This document shows, one piece after another, positions 17,413 through 26,178 of a DNA stretch of 32,852 bases. This DNA comes from Promethearchaeota archaeon. GTDB lineage: Archaea; Asgardarchaeota; Lokiarchaeia; Sigyniarchaeales; SOKP01. How positions within the stretch are numbered: position 1 is the stretch's first letter; each line of letters starts with the position of its first letter. The notes beneath the pieces were generated by a model. It had not been told where the DNA came from. It did no database searches and worked only from the letters and a program-made list of their open reading frames with translations. The DNA lies in NCBI GenBank assembly GCA_008080735.1, contig SHMW01000049.1, forward strand, positions 1-32,852, read 5' to 3'. The translations under genes and the position numbers were made by a program.

Positions 17413-17877
17413 TTTTTTCTTTTTTCCTTTATTAGAATCTTTTTCTTCCTTTTGTTTTGATTCTTTAAAAGGGCTGCTGCCTAATTTTTCAATCTCTTCC
17501 GATATACGTGTGACTTCTTGTTGGAATCTCTGTCCTTCTGCCGCACTACAATGAAACATCTGTATTCGTTCGGGCTCGATGCCCATGGAGCTGATGATTT
17601 CTCTCACGTAATTTACATTTCTCTCAGCTACATAGTTGCCCGTTTCATAATCACATTCTCCGGGATATCATCCAGCAACTATTACTCCATCAGCTCCTTT
17701 TCCTATCGCACGCATCATTAAACTCGGAGTGACTCTACCAGTACAATTGATACGAATTGGGCGAATAGTTGCGGGGTATTGTGCTCGGATGGTTCCTGCC
17801 ATATCTCCAGCCCCATAACCTCACTTCCAACACATGAAACTAATTATTTTTAGGTTATTTTCTGTAATATTGTCCAC
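17404..17877 (-). CDS. vhuD: F420-non-reducing hydrogenase iron-sulfur subunit D (VhuD/MvhD), selenoprotein with two in-frame TGA
   Basis: A 157-residue [2Fe-2S] subunit that passes electrons between hydrogenase or formate dehydrogenase and HdrA. Reading TGA as selenocysteine gives MCWKUGYGAGDMAG (U19, codon 17823-17821), INCTGRVTPSLMMRAIGKGA and VAGUYPGECDYETGNY (U70, codon 17670-17668), then ERIQMFHCSAAEGQRFQQEV and a Lys-rich tail. Both TGA fall where family members carry cluster cysteines (CxxC, and the GCHPGDC motif). The frame is otherwise continuous and the stop is TAG. The start is a GTG 4 nt after the hdrA stop; GAGGTGG could instead be the ribosome site for an ATT start at 17868. 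Without Sec decoding only fragments are made. Confidence 0.9.
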
Positions 17878-17881
17878 CTCT

Positions 17882-19849
17882 TTATATTTCTTCTAGCAAT
17901 GCATCGATTTGTTTTTCGTATTGTGGCTCGCGGTAATAACGCAGTGTAATTGCCTCAGATGGGCAATTGGCCAAGCAAGTACCACAGCCGCGGCATAAGA
18001 TTTCACTCACTTCAGCACCGCCTTCGATAAGGTTAATAGCGTTATACGGACAATTTAATTCACACAATCCACATTCCGCACATTTTTCTTTATCAACGGT
18101 CGCTCTTATAAGTTGGATTTGGAACTTCTCTTTACTCATAAGTCTTGCGAGTGAGGATGCCGCAGCCCTTCCTTGAGAAATCGTTTCAGATATAGATTTA
18201 GGTCCTTGACTGACACCTGCAAGTACGATCCCAGGTATCTTCGTATCAATTGGGTTGAGTCGAGAGTGAAATTCTTTGAAGAATCCATCTTGACTTGTTT
18301 CTAATTTCAAAGTATTTTGAATTTTTTGAATTCCCTCAGGAGGCACCATTGCGCATGAAAGCACTACTAAGTCAAACTCCATCTCTTGCAGACCCATAGA
18401 GTCTCTCAGCGTATTTTGCATGATGACCTTCAAATTATGAGTCTCGGGATCCTCCTCTATTTTGCTGATATTAGTTCTGATATATCTAATTCCTTCCTTC
18501 CTGGAGGCGGTGAAATACTCTTCATAATCCTTTCCCGCAGCTCTGATATCCATGTATGCAACAGTAATATCTGCGTCGGGATAATGTTGCTTAATTAATT
18601 TAGAGTTTTTAATCGTTATCATACAACAAACCCCCGAGCTACAGTATGTATTTTTATTCAAATCTCGCGATCCCACACATTGAATGAAAAGAATGCTTTC
18701 AGGCTCTTTTCCATCTGATGGTCTTACTAAATGTCCAACGGTTGGACCGTTTGGTGCCAACATCCTCTCAAGTTTCATCTGAGTAATAACGTTTGGATAC
18801 TCATCATATCCAAGATATCCTTTTGGTGGCTTGTATTCATCCCACCCAGTTGCAACGATAATAGAACCAACACTGAGTTCCATTATCTCATCTTCTTGTT
18901 CGAAGTTGATTGCATCGAGTTCACACACTCCTTGACATAGACCGCATTTAATACATTTATTCATATCGATTTGTGCCATTGAAGGAACTGCTTGAGCAAA
19001 AGCGACATAAATTGCTGGTCGAGGATTCATTCCCTCATTAAATTCATCCGCACCTTTAGCGGGGCAAACATCTTCGCACGCACCGCAACCATTACAATCC
19101 TGATTTACATATCGAGCCCGTTTTCGGATTTTTACTGTAAAATTTCCTACAAAACCCTCAACATCTTCAACATTGCTATAAGTATGAATATTTAACCCTT
19201 GTATTCTCGCAGCTTCTAGCATTACTGGGCCTAAAATTCAGATAGAACAGTCGTCTGTTGGAAAAGTTCTGTCTAATTGAGCCATTTTTCCCCCGATCGT
19301 CGGAGTTTTTTCCACAAGATGGACTTCATAACCCTCTTCTGCCAGATCAATAGCTGCTGTTAATCCTGCAACGCCACCTCCAATTACTAGCACACGTTTC
19401 TCGATGTCAACTTCTTTTATCTCAATAGGTTCTAACAAAGTAGCTCGGGCAGCTGCCGATCGAATCGCATCTTCAGCTACTTTTTGGGCACCCTCAGGAT
19501 CTTTTCTATGAACAAAACTACTATGTTCTCTTATATTTACGAATTCAAGATATGAAGGATCCATATCCATAGATTCTAAAACGCTTTCAAAGACAGGTTC
19601 ATGAGTTTTTGGTGTACAGGCTGCAACGATCAATCTATTTGCATCATATTCTTCCATTTTTTCCTTGATAAATTCCGCACCGGGTTCCGTACACATACTT
19701 ATATATTCATCCGCACCGACGACGTGCGGCAGTGTCTTAGAGAATTCAGCGAGCGCTGGGCAATCAATGATTTCGCTGATATTAATCCCTCAACGACAGA
19801 CAGCAACGAAAATTCGAATCTTTTCCTTGGTCTGATTAGTTTCAGACAT
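17882..19849 (-). CDS. hdrA: Heterodisulfide reductase subunit A (HdrA), selenoprotein with two in-frame TGA
   Basis: A 655-residue FAD/iron-sulfur subunit that splits electrons in flavin-based bifurcation. It starts with RIFVAVCRUGINIS (U20, codon 19792-19790, at the family's CxCG position). A Rossmann FAD site follows (VLVIGGGVAGLTAAIDLAEEG), then PTDDCSIUILGPVMLEAARI (U204, codon 19240-19238, at the second Cys of a CSxC pair). Four ferredoxin-type clusters follow: CNGCGACEDVCP, CIKCGLCQGVCE, CAECGLCELNCP and CRGCGTCLANCP, with CSSGVCCMI between. Length is normal. No in-frame stop other than the two TGA occurs before TAA at 17882. The start at 19849 is preferred: AAGGG sits 6 nt ahead. The ATG at 19855 is an alternative. 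Followed 4 nt later by vhuD; no hdrB or hdrC nearby. Confidence 0.92.
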
Positions 19850-20286
19850 ATTCATCCCTTTTGTTCTATTACACCTTTCGTTGTTTTTATTAATTTATAG
19901 AATATGATATCTAACAAATAGTTTTATGAAATGTAATATAAGGACTTTTTTTAAAAAATATATTAAAAATAACTGATTAGAATAGAAATTATCATTAAAA
20001 AATGAAAAAGAAAATTTCGATAAATTTTCTAATAAATAAAAATGAATATATTCAAGCGAAATTACACCCGCTTGTAAAATGTTCCTTAAAGATTGAATAG
20101 AATATAATATCCGAAATATATTTTAATTAGTGGTAATCTGAGAAGATAATTTATCAGAAAAAAATGAAGCATTAAAAGATTTTGAAAATTTTTTTTTTTA
20201 TGTCAAAGAATAAAATACTGCTTAGGTATTAGTTGTATAGAATAAAAATTATACAATAAAAACCTAAATTTCAGAGGAAGATTTTA
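19850..20286. other. Divergent intergenic region between hdrA and the DUF2225 gene
   Basis: 437 AT-rich bases with no coding potential I can support. A TATAAATTA (minus strand, 19899-19891) lies about 45 nt upstream of hdrA and could be its TATA box. A 6-bp hairpin, CAAGCG (20053-20058) with CGCTTG (20069-20074), and the larger hairpin listed at 20222-20267 are the only structures seen. A stretch of ten T occurs near 20190-20199. Confidence 0.4.
20222..20267 (+). promoter_or_regulatory. Two-part hairpin ahead of the DUF2225 gene
   Basis: TTAGGT (20222-20227) pairs with ACCTAA (20262-20267), and TTGTATA (20233-20239) with TATACAA (20250-20256), with a 10-nt A-rich loop and a short mismatched segment between. 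It ends 5 nt before the AGAGGAAG ribosome site, so it could be an operator or a leader structure that affects initiation. Called from base pairing alone. Confidence 0.35.
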
Positions 20287-20937
20287 TTGACAACATTTTT
20301 TCCAATAGAGTTAATATGTCCTGTGTGTGGAACAGAGTTTGACAGTCAGACGGTTGGGAGTTGTGGATTTGCTTCAAAAAGAACAGATTTCCGCCCTAAT
20401 TACTGGGGTGCCAATCCCGTATCTCACTTCTATCATGATTGCCCAACTTGTGGGTTTTGCGCTCCAGAAAAAATGTTTGACAGCGAAATAGTAAGTAAGG
20501 AGTTTATAAAGCAAATAAAACAAATGGGACCATTGAAAAAAACTTCATGGGAAGAAAATTTAACTCGTAAAATTGAACGGGCTATGCGCTGTTTAGAACT
20601 AATGAAAGAATATAAAATCATAGAGATAAATAAGTTCACCTTAGCAAACAATTGGATTAATGCATATTGGTGGGCAAATGACCGAGAAAGCGAATTAAGA
20701 TTTGCAAATATTGTATTAGGTTATTTCAAAGAAGTTTATAAACAAGAACAAGTTCCTGAGGGTCAAATCTTAGAAATACTATATTTAAGAGGAGAAATCA
20801 ATAGAAGAATCGGAAATATCGAAAAAGCTAATGAATTATTTGATCATGTACTTGAATTAGCGCAAGATCTTCCAGATCAAAGTAAAATCGCTTCTTTAGC
20901 CTATCAACAAAAAACAGATCCTCAAGAAATTCTATAA
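20287..20937 (+). CDS. DUF2225-family zinc protein with C-terminal helical repeats
   Basis: A 216-residue protein. The N-terminus has two zinc-binding CxxC pairs, ICPVCGTEF (about residues 10-14) and DCPTCGFCAPE, separated by RTDFRPNYWGANPVSHFYH, the DUF2225 pattern. From about residue 90 it is helical with TPR-like pairs (WINAYWWANDRESELRFANIV; IGNIEKANELFDHVLEL). The start is a TTG with AGAGGAAG about 8 nt upstream; no ATG fits the conserved N-terminus. No membrane segment. Function of the family is unknown; the protein may be a small zinc/TPR adaptor. Confidence 0.75.
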   Translation: MTTFFPIELICPVCGTEFDSQTVGSCGFASKRTDFRPNYWGANPVSHFYHDCPTCGFCAPEKMFDSEIVSKEFIKQIKQMGPLKKTSWEENLTRKIERAMRCLELMKEYKIIEINKFTLANNWINAYWWANDRESELRFANIVLGYFKEVYKQEQVPEGQILEILYLRGEINRRIGNIEKANELFDHVLELAQDLPDQSKIASLAYQQKTDPQEIL

Positions 20938-21036
20938 GAATGGTTCTTTATTTCAATATCAATCGTGCCAAATTTTTTAACGTAAAATAGGCAATGGATA
21001 AATATTAATTAGAGAATTAGTATAAAAAATATAATT

Positions 21037-21459
21037 ATGATGTCCTTGTTTTCAGTATATCAGATGGGATTCCCCGTTGAATTGGTGATATTGATAATCT
21101 CTCCTATCATTATTGTTATTCTTGAAATAATTCTTCTTAAAGTCGGGGTAAAAGTGACCAAAGCAGAAAAACGAACGAACTTAAAGTGGATATTAGCCAG
21201 CTTGTTTATCCAAATAGGAGTCATCACATTCATAGGATTACCATTTATCTTGATGGGTATAACTGGTCAATTCAATTTGGGAGGACCTCCGTTAGAGTAT
21301 TTAATCCCCATAGCAATTATTGGAATAATTGTGGAAATAAATTTGATTAACGCGATTCATGAGTCTGGAATTGGAGGCTCAATATTAATTTTTACATTGT
21401 TCATTATCCCGATGATTTTTCTTGTGTATATCTTGGTTACGACAATTCCTTCAGTTTAA
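21037..21459 (+). CDS. Small integral membrane protein, unknown
   Basis: A 140-residue protein with about four hydrophobic segments (residues about 14-36, 48-70, 84-105, 112-136). Charged residues after the first segment (KVTKAEKRTNLK) suggest the first loop is cytoplasmic. No motif is recognised. It may start at either of two adjacent ATGs. It lies 99 nt after the DUF2225 gene on the same strand and converges with pyrF. I cannot assign a function. Confidence 0.55.
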   Translation: MMSLFSVYQMGFPVELVILIISPIIIVILEIILLKVGVKVTKAEKRTNLKWILASLFIQIGVITFIGLPFILMGITGQFNLGGPPLEYLIPIAIIGIIVEINLINAIHESGIGGSILIFTLFIIPMIFLVYILVTTIPSV

Positions 21460-21472
21460 TACTTTTAAAGAA

Positions 21473-22405
21473 TTATCTTATTATTTCTCTGTTGATTTTA
21501 TTTCTCATCTCTGCAATTTCTTCTCTCGCGGCTTCTGCGAATTTTTCGGGGGGATACTTATCATTTTGAGCATATGCGAACATTATTCCTCGAGATGAAT
21601 TTATGATTGCTCCTAATCCTTGGCGGTCAAATCCATGCTGTACGTCCTTTGCGGTAGCTCCTTGCGCTCCATAGCCCGGAATTAAAATAATTGAATTTTT
21701 GACTATTTTTCTGACACTTTTCAATTCTTGGGGATATGTTGCTCCGACAACAACCCCTAGATTATGATAACCATTAAATTGGTCAAGATCTTTCCCCCAT
21801 CTCTGAACTAATTCTGCCATCCGAATATAATTTCTTTTTAGGATTACATTTTTTGAGAGAGCATCTAAAGTGAGCTCCGTGGTTTCATTTGATATTGAGT
21901 CAATTCTGAGGCTAAAAAGATCTTGAAAATCGTTACTACTGGGATTGGAAGTCTTAACTATGACAAATTTTCCGTTGTTTCTATACTCCAGAAAAGGATT
22001 AATTCCATCTTTTCCAAAATAGGCATTTATCGTACACGCATCTACGTTATAACCTTCGAATTGAGACTCTGCATAAGCTTTAGACGTAGAGCCGATATCA
22101 TTTCTTTTTGAATCGAGCAGAACTAAGAGATCTTTCTTATGAGCATATTTTATCGTTTCCTTTAATGCATTAAGAGCCTCATATTTTTCGTAAAAAGCGA
22201 TTTGAGGTTTAATAATAGGAATTAGGTCGTGCGTGTGATCAATAAGGGTTTTATTAAATTCTAAAATGATTTGATTGGGAGTTTGATATTGCTCAATTAA
22301 GTATTCGGGGATTTGATTTTTACTCCCGATTCTCGGATCTAGTCCCATACAAACGGGGCTTTTCTTTTCTTTGATTGAATCTAATAATTTTCGAATGAAT
22401 GTCAT
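21473..22405 (-). CDS. pyrF: Orotidine 5'-phosphate decarboxylase, type 2
   Basis: A 310-residue enzyme that decarboxylates OMP to UMP, last step of pyrimidine synthesis. The catalytic signature is VLLDSKRNDIGSTSKAYAE, with the Asp-Lys-Asp set. VCMGLDPRIG, VKTSNPSS and ILIPGYGAQGATAKD fit the longer type 2 PyrF family, as does its length (the short archaeal type is about 220 residues). It stands alone on the minus strand, overlapped by no neighbour; its stop is TAA. Confidence 0.92.
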   Translation of the reverse strand: MTFIRKLLDSIKEKKSPVCMGLDPRIGSKNQIPEYLIEQYQTPNQIILEFNKTLIDHTHDLIPIIKPQIAFYEKYEALNALKETIKYAHKKDLLVLLDSKRNDIGSTSKAYAESQFEGYNVDACTINAYFGKDGINPFLEYRNNGKFVIVKTSNPSSNDFQDLFSLRIDSISNETTELTLDALSKNVILKRNYIRMAELVQRWGKDLDQFNGYHNLGVVVGATYPQELKSVRKIVKNSIILIPGYGAQGATAKDVQHGFDRQGLGAIINSSRGIMFAYAQNDKYPPEKFAEAAREEIAEMRNKINREIIR

Positions 22406-22539
22406 AAAAATCCTTTTTTTACACTCTTTCTAATAGATTATTTACAATGAATTTAAAATTTTCTTCATAGACCTAATTTAAACAATAATAAGCAGAGAGA
22501 AAAAGCATTCTTAGAATTTTATGAATTAATTGATAAAGA

Positions 22540-23262
22540 CTAAGCTCCATTTAACTTCAATTTGTCAAGAATATCATCCCAGAAAGGACTATTGTATTTC
22601 CCAGAATAGTTGATCTCCTCAATATGCAACTTTACTGCACCAGTGGGGCAAATAGAATAACATGCTCCGCAATAAATACATTCATTTGGATAAATTTCAA
22701 TTTTTAGATCTTTTTCCCATTCATTATCCTTCTTTGAGAATACCTCAGTGCCTACCCTTATTGCCCCTGTTGGACAGATCTCCGCACAATTTTTACATCC
22801 TGTATTACACTCCTCAACGTTTATATCGATTTTCCCTTGAGTATATACTTTTGCTTCTTCTCCGGAATTTAGTTTTACTCTCTTAAAAATTAATTTAGGG
22901 ACAGCCTCAAGTTCAACCAGCTTAATCTTTTCCTGTTTCACCTCTTTCCCGTTAGATTCTATCTTTAAAGCCTCGAAAGGGCATAGGTAGGTGCATAAAC
23001 CACAAAAAACGCATATATCGGGGTCTTCCACAAAAGGAACGTAATATCGTTTTTTTTTGTATATTACCTTTTTCCCGAAGAGATCTTTAGGTCCCTCTGG
23101 TTTATATTTTCTAAATGCATCCTTCGGACAAATCCGAACGCAAACATTGCACCCTGTGCATTTTTCTCTGTCTAATAATAATCTATAGTGCTCTTTTAAA
23201 AATTTCACTTCAATCTTATCTATATTGTTCTCAGATATCTTCTGATATTTAGGAAATGACAT
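22540..23262 (-). CDS. Polyferredoxin with four [4Fe-4S] clusters, probably linked to formylmethanofuran dehydrogenase
   Basis: A 240-residue iron-sulfur protein with four cluster motifs: CTGCNVCVRICP, CVFCGLCTYLCP, CNTGCKNCAEICP and CIYCGACYSICP, in two pairs. Methanogen FwdF has eight clusters and is about 350 residues, so this resembles half of it. It is downstream of fwdB with a 97-nt gap and no signal peptide, so it likely carries electrons to or from the Fwd tungsten/molybdenum site. Other ferredoxin-dependent partners are possible. Confidence 0.75.
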   Translation of the reverse strand: MSFPKYQKISENNIDKIEVKFLKEHYRLLLDREKCTGCNVCVRICPKDAFRKYKPEGPKDLFGKKVIYKKKRYYVPFVEDPDICVFCGLCTYLCPFEALKIESNGKEVKQEKIKLVELEAVPKLIFKRVKLNSGEEAKVYTQGKIDINVEECNTGCKNCAEICPTGAIRVGTEVFSKKDNEWEKDLKIEIYPNECIYCGACYSICPTGAVKLHIEEINYSGKYNSPFWDDILDKLKLNGA

Positions 23263-23359
23263 TTTTGGTATAAAATATATTATCGTATTTAAGATATATG
23301 TGCTCTAAAATAGTTAAAAATAATAAAAGAGATATTTATTAAATTTTCAATACATTGAA

Positions 23360-24685
23360 TCACTGATTTTTTAGATTTTTTACTTTTTCGATTAAAATCT
23401 TCATAATTTCTCGGTCTGTCAATAATCCATTCGGGCCATCTTTCACTTTTCTGAGACGTATTGGAACATTATCCATTCTATAGGCTGTACCTTCACATTC
23501 CACTCCAGAGATTTTTACGGGTAATACTATATCTGCCAAAGCCGAGGTAGGTGTTTCATGGGGTTCTACCGAAATTACGGGATGTTTTAATAAATTCTCG
23601 ACGGCTGGACCTGGGAGATTTAAAACAGGATCAGTAGCGACAATAATTGAGACATCAATTTCATCTCTTAAAAGAACTGGAACGGTTGAATATTCTCCTG
23701 GATTATATCGAGGGTAACCTCTTGAAAAATCAATTGCAAGGGGATATCCCGTATTCCAAGAAAAGACAATATTAGATCCCGCAACATTATAATGACCCCG
23801 CATAGGTTGAATAAGAAATTTCGTATAATCATTTAATTCTCTAGTCAAACAAATAGCATTTTCTACATTCCGATGATGTGCTAATGAATGCGTTAATCCA
23901 AGACCAAAAAATATGACCCCATAATTACAATTTTTCATTTTTTCAACAAGATCCCTTATTTGCTGAATTGGAACACCACTTATACTTTCTTCTTCTACTT
24001 CTACACCTCTTAGTATACTCCTGAGTGCACTGAACAATTCATAATCCTCACTCGGATTTACTTGTATGTGTAGATCCGCAAGTTGAGCCGTATGGGTTTT
24101 ACGGGGGTCAATCACAACCATATAGCGATCATTCCGTCCGTCTTTTTTAAAATATCCTCGAATAAAATTACTATATCTCCCAAGATGGCGAGGATGAGCA
24201 TGGACTGGATTGCAGCCCCAAAAAATAACTAAATCAGCCCTATTCTTATATTCCCCCAAGGTTGAGGCGGGAATCCCTGCATCTTGAATCGCCATTATAC
24301 TTGGACCATGGCATATAGAAGAGCAGTTATCTAAAATACCTCCAGTTATTTCTGCTAATTCTATACCCCGACTGATCGCTTCTGCCTCTGTGCTCGACCA
24401 TCCATAAAGTAGTGGTCTCTTTGCATTTGCTAAGAGTTCAGCAGATCTGTCGAGCGCCTCTTCCCAAGAAACTTCTACTAACCCACCATTTTTTCTCATC
24501 ATAGGTTTTTTATATCTATCGGGATTATCAGGATTAGATGAAAAATAAATCTGTGTTCCTATTTGACACGCGTTCCTTACTTCAACAACTTTATTATCGG
24601 ACACATCTACTTCTAAATCATCACATAAACTGCCACAAAATGGGCAAACTACATCCGTATGTGTAATAATATCTCTTTCAACCAT
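23360..24685 (-). CDS. fwdB: Formylmethanofuran dehydrogenase subunit B
   Basis: A 441-residue molybdopterin oxidoreductase that reduces CO2 to formate as the first step of the methyl branch. The N-terminal cluster motif is VCPFCGSLCDDLEV with NACQIG. NCSSICHGPSIMAIQDAG contains the Cys that ligates the metal; it is Cys, not Sec. WGCNPVHAHPRHLGRYS and VIDPRKTHTAQLADLHIQ bind the pterin. It overlaps the end of fwdD by 8 nt, so they are translationally coupled. It ends in TGA, a true stop since the protein ends at its usual length. fwdA and fwdC are not in the window. Confidence 0.93.
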   Translation of the reverse strand: MVERDIITHTDVVCPFCGSLCDDLEVDVSDNKVVEVRNACQIGTQIYFSSNPDNPDRYKKPMMRKNGGLVEVSWEEALDRSAELLANAKRPLLYGWSSTEAEAISRGIELAEITGGILDNCSSICHGPSIMAIQDAGIPASTLGEYKNRADLVIFWGCNPVHAHPRHLGRYSNFIRGYFKKDGRNDRYMVVIDPRKTHTAQLADLHIQVNPSEDYELFSALRSILRGVEVEEESISGVPIQQIRDLVEKMKNCNYGVIFFGLGLTHSLAHHRNVENAICLTRELNDYTKFLIQPMRGHYNVAGSNIVFSWNTGYPLAIDFSRGYPRYNPGEYSTVPVLLRDEIDVSIIVATDPVLNLPGPAVENLLKHPVISVEPHETPTSALADIVLPVKISGVECEGTAYRMDNVPIRLRKVKDGPNGLLTDREIMKILIEKVKNLKNQ

Positions 24686-25088
24686 CTAAATGACCTTCCT
24701 TCTTATATTTACGTAATAAAGTTAAAGTATCTAATACTTTCCCACTTTCTACCACTTCTACTTTTGCTTTGATTCCTTTATATGTAGGTGTGCCCATCCC
24801 TTGGGAATCTGGATTAACTAATTGGTTTGCCCACGGGCCAGCGGGAATGAATATAATCCCTGGATGAGGTCCCTCTTCAGATATTGTCGAATAAACTATA
24901 ATCTCACCAAAATCGGTACTCACTTTAACAGGTGTTCCAACCATACAAGCTAATTTTTTAAAATCTTCTTTATCAAATTTGCATATCCCCGCAGCCTTCA
25001 CATATCGCATTTTGGTTTTTCCCGCTTCCAGAGCGACACCTTGATCGATCTGCTGACCAGTGATCAAGATTAAATCTTCTAAACTCAT
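24678..25088 (-). CDS. fwdD: Formylmethanofuran dehydrogenase subunit D
   Basis: A 136-residue molybdopterin dinucleotide-binding beta-barrel domain that completes the active site of FwdB. It begins LILITGQQIDQGVALEAGK and carries GIIFIPAGPWANQLV and SQGMGTPTYKGIKAKVE, the FwdD signatures. In many molybdoenzymes this domain is the C-terminal part of the catalytic chain; here, as in methanogens, it is a separate gene just before fwdB. The two overlap by 8 nt. First gene of the cluster; the 414-nt divergent region upstream should hold its promoter. Confidence 0.92.
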   Translation of the reverse strand: MSLEDLILITGQQIDQGVALEAGKTKMRYVKAAGICKFDKEDFKKLACMVGTPVKVSTDFGEIIVYSTISEEGPHPGIIFIPAGPWANQLVNPDSQGMGTPTYKGIKAKVEVVESGKVLDTLTLLRKYKKEGHLDG

Positions 25089-25502
25089 TTTATTATCCTA
25101 TTAAGTTTTATATTTCTGATTATCGAAATTCAAATTTTAACAATTTGAACTGAATATAATTCTTAAAAAATATTGTTCAATATAAGATTTGTGGTTGTGT
25201 TCGCCCGTATATAACGGTGCATAATCATAAAAAAGCACAATCTGAGATATAATGTTTTTAATATGGCCTATTTAATTATAATAATCTAAAAATAACTTGA
25301 TATTTAATTTGAATCTTATTTTGAATTGATATATTTTCACTTCTTGGGAAATTCAGCTTGGATCTTTTCCATATAAAGATTATTGCTAATTCATGATATT
25401 TTTTAGTTTTTTTAAGAAAGCCCGATATGTATTGGAAAACACAACGCTTAAATTACATTAAAAATTTTACTATCAAAAATCAGCACATTAATTAGATATA
25501 AA
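25089..25502. other. Divergent intergenic region between fwdD and the ECF-like gene
   Basis: 414 AT-rich bases with no supported gene. The only notable structure is a short inverted repeat, CCGT (25205-25208) and ACGG (25214-25217) around ATATA, in the one GC-richer patch. Both promoters presumably lie here, but no single TATA box stands out. Confidence 0.35.
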
Positions 25503-26129
25503 ATGGTTGAAATAGAAGAACAACTAAAAATTTCACAAGAAGAATATAGAAGCGTTCCTATCCCTATTTTAGAAAATTCAACTAAAAAAATGGCTCAATA
25601 TGAGATTATATATTGTGCTATACTGGGGGTGATGGGGGGCATTATTTCCAGTCTTATCCCCTTTGGTTTACTGATTAAAATTTGGTATCCCCTTTATGGT
25701 GGTCAGCAATTAACTAGTGGACATCATCTAATATGGGCATCAATAGTCTATGGACTAACTAAAAAGAAAAGATCCATTATGACGACAATGCTATTTAAGG
25801 GTTTGCTTGAATTTATGCTTGGAGATTTGTGGAGTGTAATAATAATATTCGCAAATTTATTAGAGGGATTTTGTTTGGTAGTTGGTTTTAAACTGATGGA
25901 GCTATTCAAAGAAAATGAAACGAAGTTAGGGTGGGGATTAGCAGGTGGTTTTGGGAACTTTTTTCAAGCCCCTTTTTTTTGGACACTGAATCAAAGATGG
26001 CATTTTCATTTCAGCATTTCGCTTTTAACGTTCCTATTTGCATTTATATCAGGCGTCTTAATTACCGGTGTTTTGGGAAGAGCTATTAAAAACCACCTAA
26101 TTCAGGCTGGTGTACCAACGATGCTCTAA
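25503..26129 (+). CDS. Membrane protein resembling an ECF transporter S component
   Basis: A 208-residue protein with a 35-residue hydrophilic N-terminus and about five or six membrane segments. The middle part, HHLIWASIVYGLTKKKRS then LFKGLLEFMLGDLWSVIII, has the spacing of the vitamin-binding S components of ECF transporters (YkoE/ThiW-like). No ATPase or T component is adjacent, so it would have to share a module encoded elsewhere. The ligand cannot be read. An unrelated small permease is the alternative. Confidence 0.5.
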   Translation: MVEIEEQLKISQEEYRSVPIPILENSTKKMAQYEIIYCAILGVMGGIISSLIPFGLLIKIWYPLYGGQQLTSGHHLIWASIVYGLTKKKRSIMTTMLFKGLLEFMLGDLWSVIIIFANLLEGFCLVVGFKLMELFKENETKLGWGLAGGFGNFFQAPFFWTLNQRWHFHFSISLLTFLFAFISGVLITGVLGRAIKNHLIQAGVPTML

Positions 26130-26178
26130 TTAGCACTATTCACTCTTTTTTAGAAATTTTAGATTATAGAAAAAGATA

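Noticed and set aside
19238..19696. Separate short genes in the hdrA region, split at TGA
   Set aside because: Frame and family alignment continue across both TGA codons at Cys positions, so they are one selenoprotein gene.
17404..19849. TGA reassigned to tryptophan
   Set aside because: TGA is a true stop in several genes here, Trp is TGG in the same proteins, and the sites align with Cys.
25200..25220. CCGT-ATATA-ACGG as a significant operator or tRNA remnant
   Set aside because: Only 4 bp and no further support.
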